The notes: generated from the letters alone by a model not told the origin. Counted from the first letter of the stretch, positions 43,025-51,470 are shown. The stretch: DNA of 64,000 nt from an uncultured Faecalibacterium sp. (GCA_934501115.1 CAKSTO010000003.1:38856-102855), one strand, 5' to 3'. A program made the numbers and translations.

Positions 43025-44008
43025 ATGCAAAACATCAACATCGGCAAGAGCGGCATTTCGGTGCCCTTCCTTGGCATGGGCACCTGGGCCATCGGCGGCG
43101 GTGCATGGTGGGGCGAAAACGACGACGCCCTGTCGGTCAAGGCCATCCAGACTGCTGTGGAGCAGGGCATCCAGTGGATCGACACCGCTCCCATCTACGG
43201 CCTGTACCACAGTGAGACCGTGGTCGGCGAGGCCATGAAGCACATCGACCGCGACAAGGTGGTGCTTTCCACCAAGTGCGGTCTGGAGTGGCGGCACGAG
43301 ACGCCGGTGCTGCACAAGGTGGTGGACGGCGTGCAGGTCTACCGCGACCTGTCTGCCCAGAGCATCATCGAAGACGTGGAGGACAGCCTGCGCCGCCTGA
43401 ACACCGACCATCTGGACGTGCTGTACACCCACTGGCAGAGCCCTGATTTCGGCCTGTATCCGCTGGAAGAGACGGTGGAGGCCATGATGAAGCTGAAGGA
43501 GCAGGGCAAGATCCGTGCCATCGGCGCTTCCAATGTTACTGCCGATATCATCCGCGGCTACTGCAGGTACGGTCAGCTGGATGTCATTCAGGAAAAATAC
43601 AGCCTGCTGACCCGCCGTGTGGAAAAGCAGCTGCTGCCCACCTGCAAGGAGCTGGGCGTTTCGCTGCAGGCATACTCTCCGCTGGAGCAGGGTCTGCTGA
43701 CCGGCAAGGTGACTATGGACACCACCTACCCTGAGGGCAGCACCCGCAACTCCAACCCCAGTTTCCAGCCTGCCCGCCGTGCGCAGGCGCTGGAGCTTCT
43801 GGCAAAGTGGAGCGACCTGACGGAGAAGTACGGCTGCACCATCGCGCAGCTGGTCATCGCCCTGACCGCCCGCATGATCCCCGGCCTGCATGTGCTGTGC
43901 GGTGCCCGCACCCCGCAGCAGGTGATGGATAACGCCGGTGCCATGAACATCAAACTGGACGGCGCGGATGCCGTCCGCATGAAGTGGGATGTGGACGCCA
44001 TTTCCTGA
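43025..44008 (+). CDS. Aldo-keto reductase
   Basis: 327 residues from ATG 43025 (GGAGGG seven bases upstream). The barrel starts NIGKSGISVPFLGMGTWAIGGG. Catalytic residues: Asp and Tyr in IDTAPIYGLYHSE, Lys in VLSTKCGLEW, His in DVLYTHWQSPD. NADPH-dependent carbonyl reduction is the family reaction; substrate unknown. A large leader hairpin precedes it and a full CTGCGG element follows. Confidence 0.93.
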   Translation: MQNINIGKSGISVPFLGMGTWAIGGGAWWGENDDALSVKAIQTAVEQGIQWIDTAPIYGLYHSETVVGEAMKHIDRDKVVLSTKCGLEWRHETPVLHKVVDGVQVYRDLSAQSIIEDVEDSLRRLNTDHLDVLYTHWQSPDFGLYPLEETVEAMMKLKEQGKIRAIGASNVTADIIRGYCRYGQLDVIQEKYSLLTRRVEKQLLPTCKELGVSLQAYSPLEQGLLTGKVTMDTTYPEGSTRNSNPSFQPARRAQALELLAKWSDLTEKYGCTIAQLVIALTARMIPGLHVLCGARTPQQVMDNAGAMNIKLDGADAVRMKWDVDAIS

Positions 44009-44023
44009 CGGTTTGACCATCGG

Positions 44024-44382
44024 AATGGCCTCCGCTTTGCTCTGGCTATAAACAGCGGAATCATTCTTTTATTTTGGGGTTCTGAAAAGCCTGCGGGCTT
44101 TTCAGAACCCCTTTTTCACGCAAAAGGTCGAAACCGGCAGATGATGCTGTTTTTCTTTACGCCCCTTTCTGTGAAAATGCAATGCCGGACAGCCCGCAGG
44201 CTGTCCGGCATTGCTCTTATAAAAATAAAAATTCCGCTGTTTATGCAACAACGACGACCGCCGCCAGTGGCGGAAGCAGGAAGGAGTTGTTGGGGCCGCG
44301 GCCAGCAAGACATGAGCACTGTCTAAGGTGCGAAATGTATGCTGGGAGCCGCAACTCGTCCCAGAGCAAAGCGGAGGCCATT
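44024..44382. mobile_element. Complete CTGCGG-loop element, 359 bases, with perfect 22-base terminal repeats
   Basis: Ends are perfect 22-base inverted repeats (44024-44045 and 44361-44382; core CCTCCGCTTTGCTCTGG). Inside are two 15-pair perfect hairpins with opposite orientation: 44076-44090 / 44097-44111 with loop CTGCGG, and 44179-44193 / 44200-44214 with loop CCGCAG. The two stems have unrelated sequences. It sits between convergent genes, 16 bases after one stop and nine after the other. Repeat C copy 2 lies in its right half. No gene inside. Confidence 0.85.
44275..44357 (+). repeat. Dispersed repeat C, copy 2
   Basis: Related to the minus strand of 14969-15053: GCAGGAAGGAGTTGTTGGGG, GCGGCCAGCA, and TGCTGGGAGCCGCAAC occur in the same order and spacing. 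It is nested inside the element 44024-44382, so it may be an older insertion or part of that copy. Confidence 0.65.
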
Positions 44383-44390
44383 TAAGATCG

Positions 44391-45695
44391 TCAGCTGTTC
44401 TCCTTCCAGAACAGCCCGCCGGAGGTCTGGAATAGCAGCCACGGGTTCACGCTCTTGCTGCCCAGCTTGAAGTCCATGGTCAGCTCCTCGCCCAGAACAC
44501 CCACGGCCTGCCCTTTTTCTACGGTCTGCCCGGCAGAGACGGAAAGGCTTTGCAGCCCGTACAGGTAGCTGCGCATCCCGCAGCCGTGGTCGATGACCAC
44601 CGTATTGCCGGTCAGAGCCAGCTCTGCAGCCAGCACCACCACGCCGTTTGCCGGGGCGCGGCAGGGCTCACCGGGGATGGTGTAGAGCCTTGTGGAGTTG
44701 GAGCGGCTGCCCTGCTGGCCGTTCGTCACCTTGACCTGACCGTAATCCACCAGTGTGGTATAGCTTTCGGCGGGATTCACGAACCCGCCCTGCCACAGCT
44801 TTTCGCGAGCCGGGGCTTCGTACAGCCCCCAGACTGTATTGCGGAACTGGGCGTTGGCGGCGTCGGAGGCGGCAGGCTCCGGCTCTGCCTCTACCGTGCC
44901 GAAGTCCTTCGGCAGCACGACGATACTGCGGGTGACCGTTTCGCCGTTCACCGTGATATTCACCTCATGCCCGCCGGAGGAAGCGTTGTAAGCCGCAGGG
45001 ATATAGGCACGCCAGCCATCGGGGGCGCGGACGCACTGCACGCTGCCGAGGTCGGTCTCTGCGGCGGGTGCGGCGTCGCCGGTCATGCCGGAGATGCGCA
45101 GCCCCACGATGCCGCCCTGCTCCACACGCTCGGCGGAAAGCTCCACCTCTGCACTGGCCTGCAGGGTGAACCGGAAGGAATAGCGGTACCAGCCCGTGGG
45201 TCTTGCAGGCTTTTCCAACCCGAGATTCCTGCGGACGGCACCGGTGCTGCCGCCTTCAAACTGCAGCACGGTGCCGCCCTTCGGCACGCGCCAGACGGTC
45301 AGTTCGGCCTTGTACTCGCCATTGGCCGGGAACAGAAAGCTCTCGTATTCACTGGCTGTGCCCGTGAACACCGTCTCGCCGGAAGCCGTCCGGATGGTCA
45401 GGGTGGTGTAGACGGACCAATCCGGCAGCGTCAGAGCCGGGTGCGCATCGTACAGGGTGCCCAGCTTTTGTACGGTGAGGGTGGCGGGGCTGGAAAAAAC
45501 CTTGTCCAGCCTGCCGCCGATGAGGGGCACCTGCCAGCACAGACCGTTGACTTCCAGTGCTTCGGTGCTGAACTGCGCGGTACTGTCGGGGCAGCTGCCC
45601 TCAGTGGTGAACGCATAGCTCACGCCCATCACGGCCGCAAGCAGCAGAAAGACGCCCAGCATGACACTGATGATCCAAAGCAGAAAACGCTTCAT
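44391..45695 (-). CDS. M23-fold (LytM-like) protein with lost metal ligands
   Basis: 434 residues from ATG 45693-45695 (GAAGGAG upstream). Residues 5-28 are an N-terminal membrane anchor (FLLWIISVMLGVFLLLAAVM). The long middle is beta-rich extracellular sequence. The C-terminal 110 residues are LytM-like: APANGVVVLAAELALTGNTVVIDHGCGMRSYLYGL, then VSAGQTVEKGQAVGVLG. Active enzymes use HxxxD and HxH ligands; here GEPCRAP, SYLYGL and LTMDFKL stand at those places, so no zinc site is evident. Such degenerate forms act as activators of amidases (EnvC-like) in other bacteria; that role here is inference. Confidence 0.8.
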   Translation of the reverse strand: MKRFLLWIISVMLGVFLLLAAVMGVSYAFTTEGSCPDSTAQFSTEALEVNGLCWQVPLIGGRLDKVFSSPATLTVQKLGTLYDAHPALTLPDWSVYTTLTIRTASGETVFTGTASEYESFLFPANGEYKAELTVWRVPKGGTVLQFEGGSTGAVRRNLGLEKPARPTGWYRYSFRFTLQASAEVELSAERVEQGGIVGLRISGMTGDAAPAAETDLGSVQCVRAPDGWRAYIPAAYNASSGGHEVNITVNGETVTRSIVVLPKDFGTVEAEPEPAASDAANAQFRNTVWGLYEAPAREKLWQGGFVNPAESYTTLVDYGQVKVTNGQQGSRSNSTRLYTIPGEPCRAPANGVVVLAAELALTGNTVVIDHGCGMRSYLYGLQSLSVSAGQTVEKGQAVGVLGEELTMDFKLGSKSVNPWLLFQTSGGLFWKENS

Positions 45696-45712
45696 GGCTT
45701 CTCCTTCTATGT

Positions 45713-45760
45713 ACAAAAAGGGCGCACCGGCACAGCCTTTTGCAGACTGCCGGTGCGCCC
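45713..45760 (-). terminator. Terminator between the small membrane protein and the M23-like gene
   Basis: Thirteen-pair perfect stem GGGCGCACCGGCA / TGCCGGTGCGCCC, followed on the minus strand by TTTTTG. The M23-like start lies only about 18 bases further on, so that gene depends on read-through or a promoter in the stem region. Confidence 0.8.
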
Positions 45761-45782
45761 GAAGGTTTACGGTTCGTGTTTT

Positions 45783-45986
45783 TTATTCTGCAGCATCCTC
45801 TGCAGGGGCAGCCTCTTCGGCAGCAGCCTCCGGCTCTACCGTTGCAGCATCATCCTCGCCGAACAGCAGACGCTCATACTCGTCCAGCTCCTTCTCACGG
45901 CGGTGCAGGTACACGGCGACAGCGGCAAGAGCACCGGCAACAGCGGCCAGAACAGTGATCACGGCGATCAGGCAAGATTTCTTCAT
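45783..45986 (-). CDS. Small single-pass membrane protein, 67 residues
   Basis: From ATG 45984-45986, preceded by AAGGAGTG. One membrane helix (SCLIAVITVLAAVAGALAAVAVYL), then a basic collar (HRREKELDEYERLLFG) and an acidic Ala/Glu tail (EPEAAAEEAAPAEDAAE). Not recognised. An alternative start in the same frame at 46121 (GGAAGG eight bases upstream) would add 45 residues; both sites look usable. The long leader from the promoter at 46216 makes either possible. Confidence 0.65.
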   Translation of the reverse strand: MKKSCLIAVITVLAAVAGALAAVAVYLHRREKELDEYERLLFGEDDAATVEPEAAAEEAAPAEDAAE

Positions 45987-46215
45987 AGGTTCAGTACACT
46001 CCTTTTTTCGGTCGAAACGATGTTTCAGCTTATTTTTCCAGCGGGAGACCCGCAGACTGATCTCTGCTGCTTTCAGGAGGAAAGACAGCATGTGAAGCGG
46101 GAGCTTTACCAGAAAGATCATTCGCAGCACCTTCCGTTTTTCGGAATGACAGGCAAGCCGCCACCCCTCTCGAGTGCGGCCAACGGCAGCAGCCGACAGC
46201 CTTCTTATGACTTTT

Positions 46216-46244
46216 ATTATACCCGTTCCTGTCAAAAATTACAA
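46216..46244 (-). promoter_or_regulatory. Promoter of the small membrane protein
   Basis: Minus strand TTGTAA (complement of 46239-46244), 17 bases, TATAAT (complement of 46216-46221), between mutY and the small gene. The leader to the 67-residue start is about 220 bases; nothing else is seen in it except the alternative start. Confidence 0.6.
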
Positions 46245-46270
46245 CTCTTCCCGCCAAAAAGCCTGAAATT

Positions 46271-47314
46271 TTATCGCATCAGCTTTTTGTATGCCTTGAA
46301 TGCCCCGGGCAGGGTATACTCTGTCTGCAAAGATTCCCGGCTGACCCAGATGCAGCCCGCCGGGGCGCTCTGGGCAGGCAGATGCAGCAGGATGCCGTTC
46401 ATGTGCCACTCGATATGGCTGAAGATATGCTTTGCGGCAGGCAGGGCTTCCGGTACAGAGCTGCCTGTCTCCAGCCCCATGGCTCGCAGACGGGCAAGCA
46501 GCTCTCCGGCGGCAAGGGCTTCGCCCTCCCACAGCACCGGCTGCCACAGCCCGGCCAGCAGACCTTTTTCCGGCCGCTGCTGCAGCAGAAAGCCCTCCGG
46601 ACTTTCCAACAATGCCAGCGTGACGGGCTCGAGCTTCCGGGGCTTGGGCGCGGCTTTTCGGGGCAGCTCCAGAGCAGTGCCGGCCGACCGGGCACGACAC
46701 AGCTGCGCCAGCGGACATTTTTCGCACAAGGGGGCGCCGTTGGGCACGCAGACCAGTGCGCCCAGTTCCATCAGAGCCTGATTGTAATCGCCGGGTGCGG
46801 CGGGCGGCTGATGCTCCATGACCCGGGCGGTGAAGGCCTTTTTCACCGCAGGGTCGGTGACAACGGCGGGGTCGTTGTACAGGCGGGAGAATACCCGCAG
46901 CACATTGCCGTCCACCGCAGGCACCGGGATGCCGAAGCTGATGGACGCAATGGCTCCGGCAGTGTAGTCCCCGATGCCGGGCAGGGCACGCAGGGCGTCG
47001 TAGTCGGCAGGAAGCTGACCGCCGTACTGTGCGCAGAGGATGCGTGCAGCCTTTTGCAGGTTGCGCACCCGGCTGTAGTAGCCAAGACCTTCCCAGAGCT
47101 TGTGGAGCTTTTCCTCTTCACAGGCGGCCAGCGCCGGGATGTCGGGCAGGGCGGCGAGAAAACGTTCGTAATAGGGCAGTGCCGCCGAGACGCGGGTCTG
47201 CTGCAGCATGATCTCGCTGAGCCAGACATGGTAGGGGCTGGGGTCAGTGCGGAAGGGCAGGCTGCGCTGGTTTTTGTAAAACCAGTCCAGCAGGGCGGGA
47301 GAAATGTTTTCCAC
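46271..47314 (-). CDS. mutY: A/G-specific adenine DNA glycosylase
   Basis: 347 residues from GTG 47312-47314 (AAGGAG ten bases upstream); an ATG 11 codons earlier has no ribosome site. Catalytic Glu is in WLSEIMLQQTRVSA; helix-hairpin-helix LPGIGDYTAGAIAS is followed by PAVDGNVLRVFSRL with the catalytic Asp. The iron-sulfur ligands are in CVPNGAPLCEKCPLAQLC. Residues about 230-347 are the NUDIX-like domain that recognises 8-oxoG. It removes A paired with 8-oxoG. The CTGCGG element occupies its upstream region. Confidence 0.94.
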   Translation of the reverse strand: MENISPALLDWFYKNQRSLPFRTDPSPYHVWLSEIMLQQTRVSAALPYYERFLAALPDIPALAACEEEKLHKLWEGLGYYSRVRNLQKAARILCAQYGGQLPADYDALRALPGIGDYTAGAIASISFGIPVPAVDGNVLRVFSRLYNDPAVVTDPAVKKAFTARVMEHQPPAAPGDYNQALMELGALVCVPNGAPLCEKCPLAQLCRARSAGTALELPRKAAPKPRKLEPVTLALLESPEGFLLQQRPEKGLLAGLWQPVLWEGEALAAGELLARLRAMGLETGSSVPEALPAAKHIFSHIEWHMNGILLHLPAQSAPAGCIWVSRESLQTEYTLPGAFKAYKKLMR

Positions 47315-47350
47315 TTGTTTTGTGCTCCTTGTTGAAAAGTCGGACATCTT

Positions 47351-47629
47351 GCCGATTTAGAATTGCCTCCGCTTTGCTCTGGCAATCATAGCGGTAAAAT
47401 TTTTATAGAAAGCGATCCCGGAAAGTCTGCGGACTTTCCGGGATCGCACTTTCGCAGGTAAGGCCGCTGCGGTCAACAGCTGTATCATTTTAAAGCAACA
47501 GTTTCCGGATACGGCCCCTTGCGTGAAAATGTGTTTGTCGCGGCCCGCAGGCCGCGACAAACACGAATATTAAAAATTCATTCCGCTGAATATGCCCAAA
47601 GCGCAAGCGGAGGGCATCCAAATTGTCAT
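47351..47629. mobile_element. Complete CTGCGG-loop element, 279 bases
   Basis: Ends are imperfect inverted repeats (left CCTCCGCTTTGCTCTGGC; right complement CCCTCCGCTTGCGCTTTGG). Two perfect hairpins: 47412-47426 / 47433-47447 with loop CTGCGG and 47531-47544 / 47551-47564 with loop CCGCAG. Stems are unrelated to each other and to other copies. The right end is three bases from the asnS stop; the left end is 37 bases from the mutY start, so mutY must be expressed from within or through it. Confidence 0.82.
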
Positions 47630-47631
47630 CC

Positions 47632-49020
47632 TCAGAAGCCGTATGCGGTGCGGGGGAAGGGCAGCACGTCACGGATGTTCTGGATGCCCGTGAGGTACAT
47701 GATCATGCGCTCAAAGCCCAAGCCGTAGCCGGCGTGCTCCACGCCGCCGAACTTGCGCAGATTCAGGTACCAGTCGTAGTTGGTCTTGTCCAGGCCCAGC
47801 TCGTCCATGCGGGCCACCAGCTTGTCGTAGTTCTCTTCACGCTGGCTGCCGCCGATCAGCTCGCCGATGCCGGGCACCAGCATATCTGCGGCTGCCACGG
47901 TCTTGCCGTCCGGGTTCTGCTTCATGTAGAAGCTCTTGATCTCCTTCGGGTAGTCGGTGACGAACACAGGCTTTTTGAACACCACCTCGGTCAGGTAGCG
48001 CTCGTGCTCGGTCTGGATGTCCACGCCCCACTCCACCGGGAACTGGAACTTCTTGTTGTTTTTCTTCAGGATCTCGATGGCCTCGGTGTAGCTGATGCGG
48101 CCGAACTCGCTGTTTGCCACCAGCTCCAGACGCTCGATGAGACCCTTGTCGATGAACTGGTTGAAGAAGGCCATTTCATCCGGGCAGTTGTCCAGCACGT
48201 AGCGGATGACGTACTTGGTCATGGCCTCGGCAGTGTCCATGTAGCCGGACAGGTCGCAGAATGCCATCTCCGGCTCGATCATCCAGAACTCGGCGGCGTG
48301 GCGGGTGGTGAAGCTCTTCTCGGCGCGGAAGGTGGGGCCGAAGGTGTACACCTTGCCGAAAGCCATGGCCATGGCCTCGGCTTCCAGCTGGCCGGAAACG
48401 GTCAGGTTGACCGGCTTCTCGAAGAAGTCCTGGGTGTAATCCACGGTGCCGTCCTCGTTCTTGGGCACGTTCTCCAGATCCAGCGTGGTGACGCGGAACA
48501 TTTCACCGGCGCCCTCACAGTCGGAGGCGGTCAGCAGCGGAGAGTGTGCGTAGACGAAGCCGTTCTCCTGAAAGAACTTGTGGATGGCGTAGGCAGCGGC
48601 GCTGCGCACGCGGAAAGCGGCGTTGAAGGTGTTGGTGCGGGGGCGCAGGGTGGGCATGGTGCGCAGATACTCCATGCTCATCTTCTTTTTCTGCAGGGGG
48701 TACTCGTCGGCGGGGCAGTCGCCCAGGATCTCCACGCTGTCGGCGTTCAGCTCAAAGGGCTGCTTTGCCTGCGGGGTGAGCACCAGCTTGCCCTTGATGC
48801 GCAGGCTGCTGTACAGACCGGTGTGGATGACCTCATCGTAGTTGGCCAGCTTGCCGGCTTCCAGCACCACCTGCAGGGTCTTGAAGCAGCCGCCGTCCGA
48901 CAGGGCGATGAAGCCGATGTTCTTGGAGTCGCGGATGTTCTTTGCCCAGCCGCAGACGGTGATCTCGGTGCCGTCGGCAGGGGTGGACTTGAACAGCGAA
49001 ACGATCTCGGTACGTTCCAT
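47632..49020 (-). CDS. asnS: Asparagine-tRNA ligase
   Basis: 462 residues. The N-terminal OB-fold domain (residues 1-110, [23 protein letters not shown]) is followed by the class II core: motif 2 at [25 protein letters not shown] and motif 3 at [21 protein letters not shown] near the end. It charges tRNA-Asn. Control is by the T-box leader upstream. A complete repeat element follows at once. Confidence 0.96.
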   Translation of the reverse strand: MERTEIVSLFKSTPADGTEITVCGWAKNIRDSKNIGFIALSDGGCFKTLQVVLEAGKLANYDEVIHTGLYSSLRIKGKLVLTPQAKQPFELNADSVEILGDCPADEYPLQKKKMSMEYLRTMPTLRPRTNTFNAAFRVRSAAAYAIHKFFQENGFVYAHSPLLTASDCEGAGEMFRVTTLDLENVPKNEDGTVDYTQDFFEKPVNLTVSGQLEAEAMAMAFGKVYTFGPTFRAEKSFTTRHAAEFWMIEPEMAFCDLSGYMDTAEAMTKYVIRYVLDNCPDEMAFFNQFIDKGLIERLELVANSEFGRISYTEAIEILKKNNKKFQFPVEWGVDIQTEHERYLTEVVFKKPVFVTDYPKEIKSFYMKQNPDGKTVAAADMLVPGIGELIGGSQREENYDKLVARMDELGLDKTNYDWYLNLRKFGGVEHAGYGLGFERMIMYLTGIQNIRDVLPFPRTAYGF

Positions 49021-49040
49021 GATAGTTCTCCTTTATAACA

Positions 49041-49087
49041 AAAAAGACAGCTTTTGCCCTGAAAGTTCAGGGCGAACAAGCTGTCTT
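49041..49087 (-). terminator. T-box-controlled terminator
   Basis: Minus-strand stem AAGACAGCTT / AAGCTGTCTT (49078-49087 and 49044-49053) with an inner GCCCTGAA / TTCAGGGC stem, followed by TTTTTT. The T-box motif just upstream forms the antiterminator. Confidence 0.85.
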
Positions 49088-49329
49088 GTAATGTCCGCGG
49101 TGCCACCTGAATTACCGGAAGTGTCCGGTCGCTCACGCGCTCAAAAAAAGCGCTGCCCCGTTAACGCAGAGCCTGCGGCGCACCTACTGGCGGCCTGTTC
49201 CCAAAAGGCCGTGTTCAGCTTGCTGCTCCCGGGTGTTCGTTCACGCGGTGCACAGGCGCGGCTCCCAGCTCTGCCGCACTCTCTGGGCTGTACCAGCCCG
49301 CGCTACTTTTCCCGATCTTCGCATTTGAC
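49041..49329 (-). promoter_or_regulatory. T-box riboswitch upstream of asnS
   Basis: On the minus strand the leader contains the T-box sequence AGGTGGCACCGCGG (complement of 49095-49108), the invariant part that pairs with uncharged tRNA ends. A Stem I region (about 49200-49325) holds the AAC-rich GTGAACGAACAC stretch, which fits an Asn specifier, although which AAC is used is not certain. The transcript ends in a terminator or antiterminator fold. Uncharged tRNA-Asn should raise asnS expression. Confidence 0.92.
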
Positions 49330-49335
49330 CTCTAA

Positions 49336-49364
49336 AAAATAGCACTTTGGCGGCGTTTTGTCAA
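49336..49364 (-). promoter_or_regulatory. Promoter of the asnS T-box leader
   Basis: Minus strand TTGACA (complement of 49359-49364), 17 bases, TATTTT (complement of 49336-49341). The -35 box overlaps the stop codon of spoIIP. Confidence 0.75.
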
Positions 49365-50500
49365 GCTCCATTCCCGCCCAGCAATGCGGCGGCAAGACCT
49401 TTTGCGGCCAGCTGCCCGGCGTAGAGAGCTTCGTTGAGGTTGTTGCCATGCCCTCCGATCTCGATCAGAAGGCTGCCGGTGGTGAGATCCTGATTATAAA
49501 ACCGGTAGCTGAACAGCACCGGACGGGTGAGCCCGGGGTACATGCCCTCCATGCTGCGCTCCCACGCGGCAGCAAAACGCAGGTTCTGCCGCCAGTTCGG
49601 CAGCCGGACGGTGGTGCCATTATCACACCCGCAGATGATCATCACCTGCGCGGCCTGCCGCCCGTCCACGGTACACACCGGGGCATAGCGGGAGCCGCTT
49701 TCCGTCTCGATGGCGTCCCGGTGGACGTCCAGCACCACCCGGATGCTGGGGTACTGCGCCAGATACTGCTGCACCACAGCCCGGCTGCCCGCATAGCTGC
49801 CGGTGTAGCTGGGGTAATCGTTCAGGGTCTCGTCGTGCAGGGTGTTGATGCCTGCCGCGTTGAGGGTATCGGCCACCACCCGCCCCACGGCGCACATGTT
49901 GATGCTGCGGTCGGTGCTGCGGGCTCCGTCGCCCGGCGAAAACCACAGCCCGGCAGAAAGGCGGTAGTCCTCGGTGGCGTGGGTGTGCATCACCAGAACC
50001 TGCGGGTCGGGGCTGCCCGGCTCGATGGCAAAGGGCAGCGGGTTTTCGATCTCGGCGGCGATGTCTGCGGCAGTCTGCCGGGTGTTGTTTTTGATGCTGC
50101 CCGCCCCGCAGGGAATGTATTTTTCGCCGCTGCCCTGCGGATAATTTTTCTCGATCACAGCGCCCGCATCTGCCGGGCGGGCGTCCTCGCCCAGAAGCGG
50201 CACGAGATAGTCTGTGATGCTTCCGGTCAAAGCCTGCACGGCTTCCGGCAGGGCAGAGGAAGCAGGCGGCGCTGCTTCAGAGCCGGGTGCAGGTTCGGAA
50301 ACTGCCTGCTGTTCCTGAGCTGCCTGCTGCCCCAGCCAGACGATGGTCTGTATGGCGGGCACCGGTGCGGCCACGAATGCCGCCAGCACCAGCGCGGCAC
50401 TGCGGGCGAAAATGCACAGCGCCGCAAACAGTGCGGCGGCTTCGGCAAACGGCAGAAGATGCCCCGGCTCCCGGGCGGGCAGCGGCGTTCTGCTGCGCAT
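49361..50500 (-). CDS. spoIIP: Stage II sporulation protein P
   Basis: 379 residues from ATG 50498-50500 (AAAGGAGG upstream). Residues 15-60 contain one or two membrane segments; residues 60-150 are Pro/Ala-rich linker. The C-terminal amidase/endopeptidase domain has VLVMHTHATEDY, VVLDVHRDAI and IEIGGHGNNLNEAL, carrying His and Glu expected for zinc and catalysis. SpoIIP degrades septal peptidoglycan for engulfment in sporulation. It follows gpr as in Bacillus, with rpsT divergent beyond. Confidence 0.93.
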   Translation of the reverse strand: MRSRTPLPAREPGHLLPFAEAAALFAALCIFARSAALVLAAFVAAPVPAIQTIVWLGQQAAQEQQAVSEPAPGSEAAPPASSALPEAVQALTGSITDYLVPLLGEDARPADAGAVIEKNYPQGSGEKYIPCGAGSIKNNTRQTAADIAAEIENPLPFAIEPGSPDPQVLVMHTHATEDYRLSAGLWFSPGDGARSTDRSINMCAVGRVVADTLNAAGINTLHDETLNDYPSYTGSYAGSRAVVQQYLAQYPSIRVVLDVHRDAIETESGSRYAPVCTVDGRQAAQVMIICGCDNGTTVRLPNWRQNLRFAAAWERSMEGMYPGLTRPVLFSYRFYNQDLTTGSLLIEIGGHGNNLNEALYAGQLAAKGLAAALLGGNGA

Positions 50501-50587
50501 GAAAAGGCCTCCTTTCCGTGGTCGTTCTTACTATAGATATGTTTGTTCTACAATCAAAAATGCCGTTCCCCTCTACGACCCCATCCA

Positions 50588-51370
50588 TCACCCCGACAGC
50601 CAGCACAGCTGTGCCACGCTCAGCCTTGGCTGCAGCGCCCGGTTGATGGCTCCGGCCAGCAGTGCTGACCCGTGGGCGATCACACTGTCCAGCGCACGGG
50701 GCGTTACCACAAGGTCGGCACCCTCGTCGGAGTCCATCAGGGTGGGGATGCCTGCGGCGATCACCGGCACGCCCAGTGCAGCGGCGTCCAGATGTCGGGC
50801 ATGGTCTGCCTGCGCCGGGTAAAGCCCTGTGTCTGAAAACTGCACGCTCCGGCCGAGCCTTGACCCCTCGCTGCAGCACAGGCTGTCCACACAGATGAGA
50901 GCTGCAGGCCGCACCGCAGCCGCCAGCGCTCCGGCCAGCTGGCGCAGGGTCAGGCCGGTGGAGGCCGACACGCCCGGCGCAATGGCCGCGACCGGGCGGA
51001 TGCCCTGCACGGGGATGGGGTGCTGCGGCCCCATGGTGACAAGGATCTTCTGCGCCGTCCGGGGGCCGAGGGCATCTGCTGTGATGCGTCGGCTGCCGAT
51101 GCCCAACACCAGCACCGGCCCTTCCGGCGGCAGCAGGGCGCTCAACTCCGCCGCACAGATCTCGATCACATCGGCATCCCGCTCATCCAGTACGCTGACA
51201 CTGGGCATTTCCAACGTGACATACCGCCCTCTGGGGCGCGCAAGCCCTTCCCGGGAGATCTCCACCCGGGTCACGGTGATGCCGCCGTGCCTGACTGTGG
51301 CAAGCCGCACTCCGGCAGGCAGGGATGCAGAGCCGCCAAACAGCTCATCGGCCAGATCAGTAGAACGCAT
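50588..51370 (-). CDS. gpr: GPR germination protease, short form
   Basis: 260 residues from ATG 51368-51370 (AAAGGATG upstream). RTDLADELFGG matches the start of GPR; HGGITVTRVEI, LGIGSRRITADALGP (Asp), RPVAAIAPGVSASTG and ALICVDSLCC (Asp) follow, and ADLVVTPRALDSVI near the end. GPR cleaves small acid-soluble spore proteins in germination. Bacillus GPR is about 370 residues; the shorter form seems to miss an internal stretch after the GVPTLMD region but keeps both key Asp. A sigma-G-like promoter precedes it. Confidence 0.9.
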   Translation of the reverse strand: MRSTDLADELFGGSASLPAGVRLATVRHGGITVTRVEISREGLARPRGRYVTLEMPSVSVLDERDADVIEICAAELSALLPPEGPVLVLGIGSRRITADALGPRTAQKILVTMGPQHPIPVQGIRPVAAIAPGVSASTGLTLRQLAGALAAAVRPAALICVDSLCCSEGSRLGRSVQFSDTGLYPAQADHARHLDAAALGVPVIAAGIPTLMDSDEGADLVVTPRALDSVIAHGSALLAGAINRALQPRLSVAQLCWLSG

Positions 51371-51423
51371 GATCTCATCCTTTCTGCAGGGATTTGAGGC
51401 AAAATGACTGCCTTTTACGCAGA

Positions 51424-51453
51424 AAGTATGGGAAATTGAAAACTTTTCTAAAC
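51424..51453 (-). promoter_or_regulatory. Sigma-F/G-like promoter of gpr
   Basis: Minus strand GTTTA (complement of 51449-51453), 18 bases, CATACTT (complement of 51424-51430). gpr is read by forespore sigmas in Bacillus. The match is partial. Confidence 0.3.
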
Positions 51454-51470
51454 AAAAATCAAAAAAACGC

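Noticed and set aside
44141..44385. Short open frames inside the 44024-44382 element
   Set aside because: They span hairpin arms and repeat C, differ between copies and lack ribosome sites.
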